From Anarhynchus alexandrinus (taxonomy: Eukaryota > Chordata > Aves > Charadriiformes > Charadriidae): a stretch of DNA of 64,000 nucleotides. The notes beneath the pieces are model-generated. The model ran no database searches, was not told the DNA's origin, and was given only the letters and a program-made list of their open reading frames with translations. A program made the translations under genes and the position numbers. Each line of letters opens with the position of its first letter. Positions within the stretch are counted from its first letter, which is position 1. The stretch covers positions 145,775 to 209,774 of the forward strand of contig VUYV01000212.1 of assembly GCA_008711295.1 (NCBI GenBank). The letters run 5' to 3'. Of the stretch, positions 36,601-51,479 are shown piece after piece.

Positions 36601-38999
36601 AAATCAGATGTTATTTCACATTTTTCAAAATGATGACAACTAAATGATGTGTGACTAACACATCTATCCCCCCACCCTTCAAGCCCTTCTCAAATCCTGT
36701 CAGTGACATAGAAGTTTGCAATTTTTATGGTTTCATTCCTGTGAACTTTCCCAGGGTTCTACTATTTATGAAGTGGCAGATACTTCTGGAAAGTAGGGGT
36801 TGATGTAATATGTAAGAGTAAGAGAAAAGATCTTGAGACACACAACTTTTTCCACTTTGTTTGCCAGAAATTTGCAGACACATCTGGTAGAAAATCTGAA
36901 ACATTATTGATTAAATATATTATTTGGCAAAGACCATTGTGTATAATATTTCAAAATTGCTTCAGCATTATGGACTGAAATATAGCTTAAAATTGTCCCA
37001 GTGGAATAATCAGAAATTGTACATTATACTATTACTGCAGCACTAGTAAAAGGAAGCAAACTGTGGCCATGGAACAGAATTTTAAAGTTCTGGGTTTGTC
37101 TGTTTTCTAAGGTCATCATTGATACAATAATGCAAATAACTCTGGTAATGTGGCCATGCAAACCTCTCAATTTGTTTTACTTTTTTATAGTTATGTATTA
37201 TTCATGTTGCATTAGTATATGCACTGTTTATTTCCCTAATTGTAACAAGCACTTAATTAATTACACTATAACCTCTTGAATCTATAGGCCAACTGTTGCG
37301 TCTTTAGTTAATATTTTAAAGTCTCATCTTTTTCCATTTTTCCTTGTGTCTTTGATGTTTTGTTTCTTACCCTTCTTGTTTGGGTTCTCTGTGGAATAGT
37401 CTCAGAATAATCCTGCAGTTCTCTTTTATGACTGAAACTTTGCATTTTAACAGTTGTCTAGAGATAGTTTCTTCCTTGTGAAATATCAGTTTTAATAACA
37501 AGAAAAGAAAAATGCCATAAATCTGCACTAACTACATAAAGCTGAAGTCTCTGAGAGACTGATTAACATTGAGACTCTACACAGGTTTTTCAATAATTAG
37601 AGGATATGCTTGCATGGAGCCATGGCTGCTCTGGCCTTGATGCCATTTCCCAGGGCAGACAGCAATTATTACAGCCCACAGTAAATTTCCTACATTCTCT
37701 GCCTCCAGCCACTGAAGATCTTTTTGGAGTAAAGGTCTCTTAATTTCTTACACTCTTCTCATCAGCTTGGATTAGCAACACGTTCTACTTGTTTTCTTCA
37801 CTTCGTTTGGAAACAATTGACAGCTGCTTTTCTGCTGTAGTATTTTCTTTGCTCCTGAGGTTGAAGAGATCCTGATCATAGCTTTGATTATATTAACATA
37901 GCAGATAACAGTCTCGGCATTTTCAGCAGGGCAGCTAGAACCAAACTGTTTCCACTATCTTTGAGCTCAAGTGAGTAACCCCCACTCAGCACTCCCAAGC
38001 TTTGTGGTGTAGATTACTTTTATTGTTCTCAGATTTTTATCACCTCCATGGTTCACAAATGAATTATTTATCGAGGTAGAGGGCTCTTTTTTCTATGATA
38101 GTGTCTTCACCTTGTATATATGTTCTTTTGACTAGAATTCTATTGTATTATAAAACCACAAACTATAAAACTGACTCACCTAATTTAGCATTAAAAAACA
38201 AATTATATACTCATGGCTAATACATTAAATGATAAGCGGTTAAATTTAAAGTAATTATATTGTTCTTTAATTATACAGGTGAGATCCTGCTAGTTATTAG
38301 CAGGGAGAAAATGTCCAGATTGCTTTTTGTAACATAACATGGGACTGGGCTGTGTAAGATACGGAACCATTGCTGTATTCTGCAGAGCTCAGATCTGATC
38401 AGAAGAACGGGCAGATTCACATAATATGCCTTTATGGGTAGGCAGTTTCACCCCTTGTCATCTGGCATACTTCATAATTTGTCTCTACATCTGATGTCAG
38501 TTCACGCTAAGCCTCTCTGCAGTGTTACAATTAAATATAGTAAAGGAACTTTTTAAACAAGAAGGGACTTCAAACACAAGATCCACTGTATCAGACTGCA
38601 CTTTTAGTGCAAACTTGTATATGTCCATCAATGTTTTGAGCTGACCTGAAACTTATCATGAGGTAGGCCAAAAGATGTGGAAAGTGAGAGTCCTTAGCAC
38701 CTCCTAGTTGCTTTTCGTTCTCAGCTGAGTCACAGCATGTAAACATACATCAACAGAGCTCTAGCTCTCCCTGAGCATACTGGTGCAACTGCAGAACTAG
38801 AGCCCTGGCTGCTTTATGCCTGTTAGGCTTCTTTAGCAAACATGATGGTATTTTATGTGTGGATGCAAGGAGTGTTATGGTTCTTATTGCTACTTCGATA
38901 TCATATCAACACATAGGCATAGGTTTACCTTAAGCAACTAACAACTGCCGCAGATATCCAGCTGGGTGGCTCAGTGCAAGCTGGGTGTAATGCAGACAG
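30649..38999. other. Intergenic sequence
   Basis: I recognise no gene, RNA gene or repeat here. Open frames reach at most 90 codons and look like chance. The stretch 35590-35780 (several TAATTA/ATTAGT cores, then a CpG-containing AAACGCGCCAGCATGC segment) and 37190-37300 (ATTAATTAAT-rich) have the look of conserved regulatory DNA, which I cannot verify. Confidence 0.45.
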
Positions 39000-41900
39000 A
39001 CAGTAAGAAGAACTGAACAATGAAGAATAATCTCCAGAAAGAAGAAAGGAATATAACTTTATGGATTAGCGAACTGACTAGAAATCCTTTGGAAAAGGAA
39101 ATATGTGGAAACTGAGAATGACTTTTCAGAAAAAGATAAAATTTGAAATAAAGACTGACCTTGAGATAAAGATTGAAAGAGGAGGGGAGGAAGAATAAAC
39201 TTCTAACATGAAACAGGTAATGCAAAGAAATACAAATGGTTAGCGAAGAAAAGTCAGGAAGTGTGGAGGAGGCTGAAAGATTTAAAGATAGTAGTTAGAA
39301 TGTGAAGAAAAGAAGGCATAATTAATGTTAGTGGAAGAAGGTAAGTTATTAAAAACCTATTGAATAAACTTCTGGAGAGGAAATAGAGGAAAACCACTGT
39401 CAGGCCAGGTATTGGGAAGAACATTCCAGCAAACACTCAAACCCAGTAGCCAGATTTGTAGCTGCAAAGCAGGGGCTGCTCAGCCTAGTTCTTCAAACCT
39501 GTTTTACTGGGAATAAAGATAAGTCAAAGCAAGCCCTACAAATCTCGTGTCCTAGCATGGTATTAGCTGCCAGAGCATCAGAGGAAATCTGACAAGCTAG
39601 CAAATGCAGAGGTAGACTGTTTCTTCCTGCCAGAGATGGGATTAGCTGAGCTGAAGATGACTTTAAAAAGTGCGAATAATGTGACACTGATAAATCCCTT
39701 TTAGTCCAAGATCTCGAATGAGATTCCAGTCAGAACCCTGTTCCAAGTGGAAAGAGCCACATGCCCTGGACTTCATGCCTCCAAAGCTGTCACTAAAAGG
39801 CGTCATTCCTGTGTGCTGCAACTTCTTTCTCCCGCCTTTAGATATTTACATAACAGTAATTCTGAAAATTGAACCCACTCAGGAGATTAACTTGATCTTG
39901 CAGAAACATTCTCCACATTTAGTCCCTAAATATGTTATTTTGTATTCTGTACTTTTGAATTTCATGCCATTGAAATCAGTCCAGCCTTCAGAGTGATTTT
40001 CTGCTCTGGATACTTAGATCCTTCTCTGTGTTTAAAACTTCATCTCAGCTTTTATTCATTTATTCCTAATTGCCAAGACCATTTTTGAATGTATTACATG
40101 TGATATATCCCCTCCCCACTACTTTACAAATCCTGCATATAGCCTCTTTCTGGCTTGGCTATTGCTCCTTCAACATAGTATGTCACCATCTCCTCTGCAG
40201 TGAGTTCCCTGCATACTTTCTTGTATAAATTCCACTGTAAGAAGTTACTGCCATGTAGCATTGTATTAGGCTCTGTTCTAAAGTGCAGGTAGGAAATCTT
40301 TTGCATTTCTTTTGTCTGGAAGGAATACCAATTATCTTAGCAAAGACTAATATTAGGTATTAATCTGACATTCATTTCTGTAATTACAGGTAGTGTGCTT
40401 CACAGCTTTCTGTGTATATATTCCAAATTCCATTGGCTCATACTCTTTAAATTAAAAATATGTTTTAAAATAGTAAATAAGTAATGTTTAGAAACATTGG
40501 GCTAGATTCTCAGCTAGCATAAAGCATTTCTCTGTTAGCTGTGCCATTTCTTGCCAGCTGACAACATGGCCTATAACCTCCTTTCAACTTATTTTATCAT
40601 GTGATGAAAATAGAAACAAATGAAATTAAAGACATTTTCAGATTTAGTCTCTAAATAAGTAAGGTCAGGAAAACAGATGTTTCAGAGTTTATGCCTGTTA
40701 AAAATATTTTTGGGAAATACAACATTTTTACTTTCAGAATGGTTCATAATGTATTGCTTTTTGGTTGTTTTGTAGTTATTGAGATCGTAATTAATAATAC
40801 ATTTCCTAAATAAGGGGTGTTCTAAATGGATTAGCATATATAAATATATATGTGTTTTTATATGCACATAATAAGTCTAGCAGCTCATCACTGTACTGTG
40901 TTCTAGATTTTAATAGGTATTTAAAAGGGAATAAACATTTTTATTTATGGAGCAACAAATAGTAGATTAAAAAAAATAGCTTAGTATTCAACCATAAACC
41001 TCTATATGGATGTGAAAAGGGGCAAAGACTTCATATAATTATTTCAGAGCGTAAACCAGGAGTAAGTGGAAGAGTGAGAAGGAAACATCCAAATGGGGAA
41101 AACTGTGTCATCATTCTGCACTGAGATGTCATACGCTTTTTTATAGGTCAGAGACGTGTTATCATAAACAGAAGACATCTGTTTCTGCCTGATTTGGCAG
41201 GTGTTACATTATGCTCTTATGAGGATAAATAAGTGATATCACATAAACAGTACAGAAACGTTTTAGTAAAAAATTAAGATACTGCGATGTGGTATTTTGG
41301 GATAAAAATAATTATTAACAAGGTATTTGACCATACTCACAACTCCCGCTTTTGTTTCAGGATAGTGGGTAGGATCCGCAGTGGCAGAGACAGTGCAGGT
41401 ATTAAATACAATTAGGAAGAAAGAAGTTCTCAGACTAGAATACTGACTAAGGCCCTCATGAAAGAGTAGTTCCTCAATTTTATGTGGTCAGATTAAGGGC
41501 TGTGCTGGCTTTCCACAACCAAAGTACCATGTTTCCAAGGATCCTGGGAAAGGGATCCTGTGGACTCCTGCCTTGCAAAGCTCGTGCTGCCCCCTTCTTT
41601 GTGGACTATTGTTTCCAGTGCTAGCTGGGTTTAGCTAACCAGGGGTGCTGGATAATGAAGTTATGTCTTTATTTTACTAGGGAGACAGCTGCTCTGAAGT
41701 GAGGATGTTATGGGATTCCAGGAAGTTTATTTTTTTTTAAGGCAAAACAGGTAATGATAGATTTTGATGTTAAAATTGATGAAACAGACTATCTAAATAG
41801 ACTTGTTCAGAAATATGGGCAGGAAAGAAAACAATGCACCGGGGTAAAGCAGTACTCAAGACAGATTGATCAGAGGGAACAGAAAAAGACATAGTTAGAA

Positions 41901-44900
41901 CTGAAGACTGAATAAATTTTCAAGCTGTTTAGTATTATTCTGGAAAAGTATGGCTGTCTGTGAGAAGAGTGTTCTGAAGACTTAACAGAAGCAGGGGTGA
42001 TTAAGGTCACATTTGAGACACTAAAAAAACATTACATTGACAGTAGTTGGGTTTTTGTCACCAGGAGAGGCAGATAAAAAGCCTAAAAAAAGGGAGGGGG
42101 AAGATATCACAGAAACAGGCTAAATTTGACTTAATTTTTGAGTTTACCCCAAAATATACACAGACAATTTAAAAATTATAAATAAAACTTAATCAAAAAG
42201 TATGTTAAATTTCTTCTACACTAAGGCATGTACTCTCTCAAAAATTTAACATCTAAAAGTATAGTTTCTATAGATGTTTTCTCTTTAACTTCCATGTGTT
42301 TGCTCGGTTTACCAGCCAAAATAAGTTTTTGAGCTTTTCAACATTGTAGATCCCATCTAACAGACACAAAGCTGTATTCTTCTTGGTTTCAGAAATAATT
42401 TTCAAAAAAAGAAAACAAAATTCAGACCCAAGGATGCTTTTTTTTTTTTTTTTTTTTTNAGTGATGCTGCCAAAAGCAGAAAGAATGCAGTCAGCCTCTT
42501 GAAAGCAAAGTAACTGCCAGGGCACTGCTAGTCAACACTCTCCATAGCATTCTTTTCTGTGGATTTTCAGACACGTAGGATTAGCTGTCCATTATTGACA
42601 TTCCTGCCATTGCTCTGGAGCAGAGGAACTACTGGGGGTGTGCCTCACACACACTTGGACCTTTGCTAACTCCAAGTAAGTAACTTGCAGTGTCTTGTGC
42701 TTTACTTGCTTTTATGAGCCAAGTTACCTTCAAAATTACAACCAGCACTTTTGTGGCTCTTCTCAGCAGAGATCACTCCTTATGTCAGACTCGCATAGTC
42801 TTTGTAGAACATAGACTTTTGAAGTACTTTTTTGAGCTTTCTAAAAAGGTCTGGACATGTTGCTCATGATTTGGTGCATGAGGAGTTTTCATTCCTAGTA
42901 ATGCCAATTTGTATGCTTTGAAAAAAAAAATTTGTCTTGTAAATATGTGTAAGTAATTTCCAGCATTCTTTCAGCATGTCGACAAAATAACAAATTAAGA
43001 AGAAACAGATTACAATTTAATACAACTTCTAAAATGCTCTGTCTAGAGTCCCTATGTTAGGCTGGAATAAAAATACTCTTAGGATGGTGAAGAGCAACAG
43101 GATGTAAAGAAATGGGTTGAAAATATAATCCCACTTCTTTGGAAGAAATATATCCTTACTTGGATTGCTAAAGTCAGATCCGACAAGCAAAGCTGAGGAG
43201 GATACACAAGATAAAGAGGGACACTTTGGAAGGCAGAGAAAATTGTGTCTTATTACTTGATTGTTCCCTACTGTAGCATCTAAAACCCTTCAAATTGTTT
43301 AAAATTAAGATTATTGCTCATTATCTGTAGCATGTTAGAGAAAGAGCTTTTCTTCTTTTCTTAGATATGCTGTTGCTAATTCTGTTGCTAATTCCCGTAA
43401 TTGCATTGAGTCTCATTTATGTTGACTTGATAAATATATTAAGGATGAAATATAAGATGATCTGAAGTTTAAATTTTATTAATTTTTTTTAACTTAAAAA
43501 TAATTTTATTTTAAAATTCTTCGCTATATGGAAGGTTTTTTTCCAAGACTCCTTTCTTGATTTTTATGACTGTGTTAACTTTACAACGTTACTTAAGGAA
43601 GGGTCTCCAACTTCATGCTTTCCAAAAAAAATCACCCTGGAGAATTTTGTTGATAGCTCGCTAAAGAAACAAAAAGGCAAATAGCAAGAGGATTTAATGA
43701 TGTGTGTTATTATGTATGTATATATTATTATAGTTTTAACTAAATATTTCTCTATGCTTAGATTTATGATTTTCTGTTTATGATAGAGAGAGACTTTTTC
43801 TAAAGGAACACTCCAACAGAAAGAAGAAAGAATAATTTTACTGAATCCAGTGAGATTCGGTATTTATTTCTGTTGCTTGTGACATTAATTTTGTAACATA
43901 TCTGTGTATATGTAGTGGGGACTTAACCCTTTCTTTTGATTAAGAGCCCCATAATTTTAAGGGTAACAGTTATTGGTGCAATTATTATCATAGAAAAAAC
44001 AGATTTTCCTTAGTAGCTATAGCCATTCACAATGAAGCTGAGTCCCACTTCAGGATATGGCAGCCTCCACTATTTAGATAAATGCCACTTGGCCACGTGC
44101 CGACATGTTCCAATTTATTTGAAATTATTTACACTAAATTTCTTAATAATGTTTTGTCAATAGCTGCTGTGCAATTATTTTCTTTCTAGTTTCCAAACTA
44201 TAAGGACTCTTACCTCTAACTGGCCATCCAGGTCACACATCTTTTTGTTCCCTGCGTGGATGAGTGTAATCTCTTGAACTGGCTATCTTTGATTCTGTTC
44301 TCTGCTCTAAGCTTAAATTAGATTGTTTTTAAGATAGTTAAAAGAATGTTTTTTCTTGCCCTAGACCCTTATTTGATTTTGGTATCAGGAACATTCTGAA
44401 CCTTCCTCATTAAAATAGTATCTGAAGAAAAATCCCTTTAATAGATTACAGTAACTTGTCTTGCTAGAGAAAATTGCACAGAGTCTCTATAATGTGTCAT
44501 ATTGTGCTTTAGTTTCTGGACCAGCAGATTTATGAAACTTCACAGTTTTATAGTTCTAAAAGCAGGGTGGACTGGACAGACATACTGGGCTTTCATCATT
44601 TTTCAGGGGACTAGTACTGTGTATATAGTCCTCCTGTTCTCTGTGACAATCCCCCTGGAAGTGTGTCCTTGGGTCTATGCATAATCATCTAGACAGTTGA
44701 GGGTAGGGAATAGTTTCTGGAAGAGAAAGGCTTACATAAACTAGAAAGAGTTAACTAAAAGAAGAATAGCTGGAGACCTGTATAATCATTACTAGTATGA
44801 AGAAAGTGGTCAAGAAATGATTGCTCATTGTCTCTTTCAGAACAAAAATTTGAGAAAGAAGAATTTCTTGCAAATATTAGATGTAATCTAATCTGCTAAA

Positions 44901-47900
44901 AAAGATTAAGAAATCACCCTTATTCGTTTAAAAAAATCTCATAAATTTGGGGATATTTTTTAACTTTCCTTTTTGGCCCTATTGCAGTTCCCATACAAAA
45001 ATTTATTTTGAAAGGATCCATAAGGATTACCCCTGACAGATTCCACTGTATTCATCACTGTATGTTGTTCCATAGCACAGTATAACCTTAATTTCTTTTT
45101 TTTCCCCACACGATTTGAGTGATAAGAATATAAAGTGTGCATAAAATCAGAACCCCATCTTTCTTAAGGGAATCATATATAGGTAAATATTGTGTGCAAT
45201 TTTTCTCTGCTATTTCTGGAGCACCCCAACTTTATATGAGCTTAATTGCATTATTTTATTATTTGCATTCTATTTTGTTATTTAGTAAGCTCCTAGTTGG
45301 CATGAGAAATAATGAGAAGGCTTTCAGAATGCACATTAATGCAGGAGTTTTTTTCTCTGGCTGACATTTCCTATAGACCTACTGTACAAGTGTCATCTGG
45401 GAAAATAATATTTGTCACAAATGTATTAGCATGAGGAGTAAAGTAAAAAAAGATTTTAAACAAAACCAAGTTATTGTGTGTTTCTCTGTTTTTGGTTGTT
45501 TTTTTTTTTTTAATGGAAGAGCTGTATTTCTCACAGCATTGCTAATGTTGCAGAAATCAAGGTAGAGATCACTTCATTACTGACCACTTGGGCAGTATGT
45601 GGCCAAAGCTTTGACAGAACAGTCAGTGCAAAGGGTCACGTAATACTATGCAATTCTGTTTGAGCCTGGAGATTTGAAAGGAGGATCAGTCATGAAATAG
45701 GAGGTCTTTTCCCATGCTCCATCATCTCACTGAGATTTAAATAAAACATTGGGAAGTGAAACAAGTTGAGACTTCTTTGGAGAATGTAAGGAACAAACCA
45801 AGGTGGCAAAGAATCACTGCTTTGGCACCAGCAGGGCACTTGTCTGCCAGTCTTCCTGAGCAATCAACTTTCTGCAGAACAACTGGTAGGCAATACAGTC
45901 ATCCTTAAGGCAAAATACTCTTAAGAAGTAACTTTAAAATGTTTATTTTTGTACCTGGCAGTTTATATATCTCTCTAAATTGCCACGACACTGTTAAACA
46001 CAAAATCCACCAGCTACAATCTCTTCAAATTCCCACCTGAATCATCAGCTGTTGCTCTATCATCATTTGTCTAGAAATTTGTCAATTGTCTAGAAATCAA
46101 GTTGCTATCACCAGTCCAGCTCTTTCTATGGAGGGTATCAGAGATAGGAACTTTTCCTACATCAGATGTCTTTTGTGGTCAATCTGACAGAAATTGTCAG
46201 CTTGGAGTGAAACAAATACTGCTGTATCCAAAGTCATAGCAGAATCAATGATTGAGATTTCTACAGCCACAAGAGAAATGCCCCAGCTTCCAGGTGTCTT
46301 TCTATTAAAAATTAACACAAATCATTTTATTTTGAATAGAGATGATCCCAATTGCACACGAGTAATTCTGCTTTCAAAATATCCAAATCACACACCACCA
46401 AACCAGCCCTGTTGCCAAGAAAATACCTTTCTTCTCTCTCATCTCTTTCTCTTGCTTTTAGTCCACTCTCTTTTCCTTCCTCTGCTCAGCATTTGATCTG
46501 AGAAGTCCCTCAGCTCAAAGGAACTGGCCTTCAGTTTGATGTTTTGAAACCATGCCTGGCCTCAGACAAGTGGGTGTAACAGCTCAGCCCCATGTAGGGG
46601 TGAGAGATGAAACAATGTCCAGTGGAGCCCAGATTTCCTCCAATCCCCTTCTATCCAAACAGAGCGCTTAACCTATATAGTCACCTGAGCGACGAGGCCC
46701 TTTATGTTTAGCACCTTCTCTGGATAGTTTAATACGAGGTAATTCCATTAATGTTTCATACTCTTGTTTCATTAATTTTTTGAAGGAAGAATGTATTATT
46801 AAATGTTCAGTCCCTTCTCTCTTATCAGTTCAATTAAGGTACAGTAGGTACATCCACAAAGATGTCCTGCAGCAAAACTGGAATTAACATCTGATATTTT
46901 GAGGATTAAGAAGGCTGGGAAAACAACAAAAAACCAAAAGGTTTTAAAGCTCCTCTTGTATATAATACACAAAGGGAAAAAAAAAGCGCAGTTACTCTTC
47001 TCTTATTAAAGAAAAATGTTTCTACTTGTTGTAATTGTAAATTGCAAATGTGACATAAAATCCCCTCTTTAAAATAAGTATCTTTCTTGATTAGGGTCTT
47101 TCCCAAGGGTATTCAGCCTTTGCTTCCCATGAAAACATTTGTCTCTGCTCTCAAAGCATAATCCTTCTCTCCACTTCTTGCAAGCTTTCTTTGTCCCCTT
47201 CACATTTCCACCTAACTATATTAAAATTCCAGTGTTGCTGCCTAATTGTTCCATTTCAGTCATTTTTAATGCTGCTTATTACCACTATTTATTTACTTAA
47301 GACATCCTATGACTGACTTAACTGCATGAATGGTGTGTTTCCAACAAACACCATGTCAATTTTATTCTAAATTTTTGTGTGTGATATAGTTCATTCTACT
47401 CGCCATAATTCAGTTGACTTTACAGTTAGATGATACAGTTAGAATGAACAGCCCACCTCAGCACGAGAATACAGTTTTAGAATATTGGTAGTTCTGTAAA
47501 ATGATAGTCTACCTCATATAGTAGTTATGGTAGATCCAAAATTGCTGGGAATAGGATTCTCCCTATGGTGGGTGGTAGAGAGACTTGAACTGTGACCTGA
47601 CAGCAAAAAGTGCTCCAATAGCACTTTAATAAAAGCAAGGTTCCCAAAATAGCCGGTTTCACAAACTCTTACTGCATATAATGCAGCTGGGTAGTGGTAC
47701 CAACTACTCGAGTGTCTCACACAGGCTGTGTGTGAACGGACTAATTCTGTCCCAACAAACCCTCACATCAGTCTCCTGCACAAAAGTAACTTCACTCGGG
47801 ATGTACCATCTACCACCGGTCATAAGGCAGGTTGTCAGCGTTCCCCAGAATTTATTCCTTCTGTTCATGCCGGGACTCCAGAAACCTCAAATTCTCCCCA

Positions 47901-50900
47901 GTTGCCCCCACTTCCCTACACATCACGTGTGGTTCTTTTCTCTACCATTCCTTCATCCTATATAGCGCAAGCAAAGATGTAGAGTATTTTGTTTTGGGTT
48001 TTTTTAATATGCTGTGCCTAATGAGAGCCTAAATTCCTGTGTGTATGTTACAGAGCGTTCTGTGTAATGCCAATCATTCCTTTGACTTTATTGCCATACT
48101 CGGGAAAAAGTTTCTGATTAATGAGTCTTTTTACCCATGCGAGCAAAAAATGAAGAGTTACCATTTAAACCCAGCGAGTTATGGAGGCAGGCAGAGGAAT
48201 CAGCAGAGTGTTGTTTATGTGTTTGAGTGACTTACAGCTTGTTACACAACTAAAATAGTGAAGGCATATTCTTGCTTTACCTTTTAATAGAGCACTGTGC
48301 TGTACAGTATTTTCATCTACTGAAAATGTTTTTTACAAAGTATAGATAAAGCACGCATATTTAAAAAAAATATCCCACTTGCGAAGCCTGTACATCAATG
48401 ACATAGTTGGAAGCACTTTATGAAACCATGTATTAACTCAGGAAAATACAAATTAAAACTGTATATTAATTGTTTTATATGCCCTCCTGTACTCATGTTT
48501 TATTAACTTTTTAATATTACCGTGTATCAGGCTAGCATGTGATACTCTTCCAAATAAGGTACTATTTTTACTTGGTTGATGAAAATAAATGAGAATTTCA
48601 GATTAGCATTTTGATTTTGCATGAAAGCACATAATGTTTTTTCTTGTATTCCCTGATTGTTTCAAGGGCGTTGTATCATATCATAAAGCTGAAGACTCTT
48701 TCATCTTTCTTCAGATAAAGTTGCTTATTACTTTTAATTTTGCATTATTTTTAAAGACTTTAAAAATTATTGTTAGTATCAGTGGCAAATCCTAACATCA
48801 TTCAGAGCAGTAAGACACTCAATAACTTTTTTTTCTTAATGTTTCTGTTACAAAGTACAGTGATGACATACTCCACCGCAGCCTCATTCCCTTCCCTGAC
48901 TAGAATTTTATCAGAGTACAAATGTTAGGAAGCTCAATGAAAATACAGTTTAATGCAGCCAGTTAAATTGCCTGAGAGGAAACAGTGAATACAGCTTTTT
49001 TAAAGCCTTTCCCCTCAGGCCATTAACTAAGAAACTGGTCACTAACTGCTGGTAACAAACCGTTTTGGAGGGATTATTGCTATTACCAGTATTCAGTGGT
49101 TTATGGCTACATTTTGTTAAAGACATTAGGAACTGTAACATGGATGGGCCCACAGTATTGGAAAAATCCTTTTCCCTTGTGATTAACAACAGTTTTTCTT
49201 CCAGTCTAGATGTTTTGAATAGTGGGTTCATTATTTGTCATACGTCTCAACGCTGTAAAAAAGGCTGTTCATTATGGCCAGAATTCAAATGAAAAGAGTG
49301 AAACTATAATACTGGCTTCTGGGAAACTATGACTCATGTAGAAACCACCACACATAGACTAGATTTCAACTATTTCCAAGAATTTCAGCTGCCACTGAGA
49401 ACTACTTGACAGAACAATATACAGTAGCTTTCCCTTCCTGTGATCAGCTGTGTCTTGGTGAAGGCATCAGCACTGCTGAAGAAATAAACAAGGTTATATA
49501 TTAATTTTATATAGTGATGCAGTGTAGTTTAGGTGTGAGAAGAGGGTTTTGCGCAGTATGTTTCTAGCACTCTACAGTTAATTCCGTTTCCTAATTATTA
49601 CAATCTACATAATCGATAGTATTAGCAAAGATGGGTCAGCCTTAGTTGTAATGGAAAGTGCAGAATCGTGGGAAGTTCAGTGCTTAATTAGGAAAAGTTC
49701 TGTGGAGCTCCAAAAATCTTTCTTTTATTCTTTTTTTAAGAAACTCCTAAGAAGAGATCTTGACAGCTTAGTTGTATAAATTATATTGTTGAGTTAGAAT
49801 ACAGATTACAAACACATTATTTGCATGGGAAATGTGTTTTTCACTCTATTCTATCTCCCTCCATCTTTTAATTTTTTTAAAAAAACATAGATCAGAACAT
49901 ATCATTAGCTATGCTTCTTAGTGAACCTGACTTTTCTTGAGAAATTTACATCTTTCTCTCATTTTCTGTTAAGGTTTCTTACCCTGTTTTCTCACCTAAA
50001 GAATTATAATGAGGTAGAGTGAATGAGATCTATGGGGAAAGCAGTGGACCTAGAGACTAAAGGTAAAAGGATGATTGATGGTATGAAATTACCATAAAAG
50101 TACAATCAGGATCAGATTTTAAAATGAATTTTTAAGCAGCCTAAGAGATACTCTTTGATTTGTAGTCTGGTGGAATGGATAATGTCTCATTCAGTGGATA
50201 AAGTTTCTCACTGTGTGACTTGAGCTTTTTCTGATCTTTCTGACTGGGAGTAAAATGGAACCAAAGCATAAAGTGGTTTTTAATGCTGAAAATATCAAAC
50301 ACAATATTCTTAATGTCAAAACCTAGGCGTAGCAGGTGAGAAAAGAAAAATAAATATAAGAAAATTATAGTGTTGGTATTATTGTATTAGATAAAGACAC
50401 TATCTTCTTAAGCACTCTCTCGATCTATAAAAATATTTTAAACATAGTAAGGAAAGGGTCAGATCTTTATGTTGATATGAAACCCCTCCGAATCTTTAAA
50501 CAGCTTAAGATTTAAGTATTTGTGAATTTGTTAAAAAAATCAGTAAAGCCTACCAAAATATTAAAATACAAGACAAATACTATAATTTATCTCTATTTCA
50601 GCAACGCATGATGTAAGTCTTGTGATCTCCATATAACTATCAACAATTTACAGTGCATTCAGTGGGTCAATTAAAACAGAGCTTGGTGGGTATTTAAAAG
50701 TGTAAACTATTCAGTGAAATTATTGCTATATAATTGCATCAAATATTAAAATAAATTTAAGAAAGTTTTAAGTTCTAATTGGGACATTTTTATCTTTCTA
50801 ATTTAGTACATTCACATGAAGCAACTAATTGGCTCTGTAGGACTGATGTTAGAAATGATTACGTTGTCGACAGGCTTTTTCTTTTAACAAAATTCTTGTG

Positions 50901-51299
50901 ACTGAATTCTTGTTTTTTCTCCACCCACTTTCTAGTTTTTATTTAATTTAGAGGATTTAAATATGATGGTAACATTTTAAAATAGGCGCTCTTTTTTGGT
51001 AAGCTAATTCATTCTTTTTTCATGTAAAAGGAAATTTATGATTGATTTCGTTTCTACTATATGCGTAATAAAGAAGGACGTGTATACAATTTACAATATA
51101 ACCTCAAAAGATTTCTTTTATTAGATAGGTCCATATTATATGGCTGGATATTGTGATATTAAAATTACAGCCAATATTTTAAAATAGTTTAGCATTATAA
51201 AAAAATCCTAAGATTTCCAACAGTTGCTTCTTATGACAGTTTTCATTTTTTTCCCTCCTACTGACAGTTCCCATAATGACTTTAATCATACAGTCTGGA
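39000..51299. other. Intergenic sequence
   Basis: This is AT-rich gene-free DNA. A purine-rich strand bias is seen at 39000-39420. A 21-base T run with one undetermined base lies at 42438-42459. A 12-base tandem duplication (CTGTTGCTAATT twice) is at 43370-43393. I see no mobile element of recognisable family. Confidence 0.45.
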
Positions 51300-51458
51300 A
51301 ATGGAGCAGGTTACTGAACAGCAACAAACTCACTGGTCAATGTCGGTGTCACTTTTCTGGGAGCAGGACTTTTTGAGCATCAAGGAACTAATTTTAACAG
51401 CCTGCTGGAAAAGTGTTAAGTGCATTAACTCCCTGTCAATCACATTTTTAGCATGCTG

Positions 51459-51479
51459 GCCAAATAATTATTATTTGGC
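51459..51479. repeat. Perfect inverted repeat, 9-base arms, 3-base centre
   Basis: GCCAAATAA-TTA-TTATTTGGC is a perfect palindrome apart from its centre. The AT core contains a homeodomain-type TAATTATT. It could be a dimeric factor site or chance. Confidence 0.85.

Noticed and set aside
39000..39420. Purine-rich strand asymmetry, considered as a structured or transcribed region
   Set aside because: No periodicity, repeat unit or open frame on the purine strand; ordinary compositional fluctuation.
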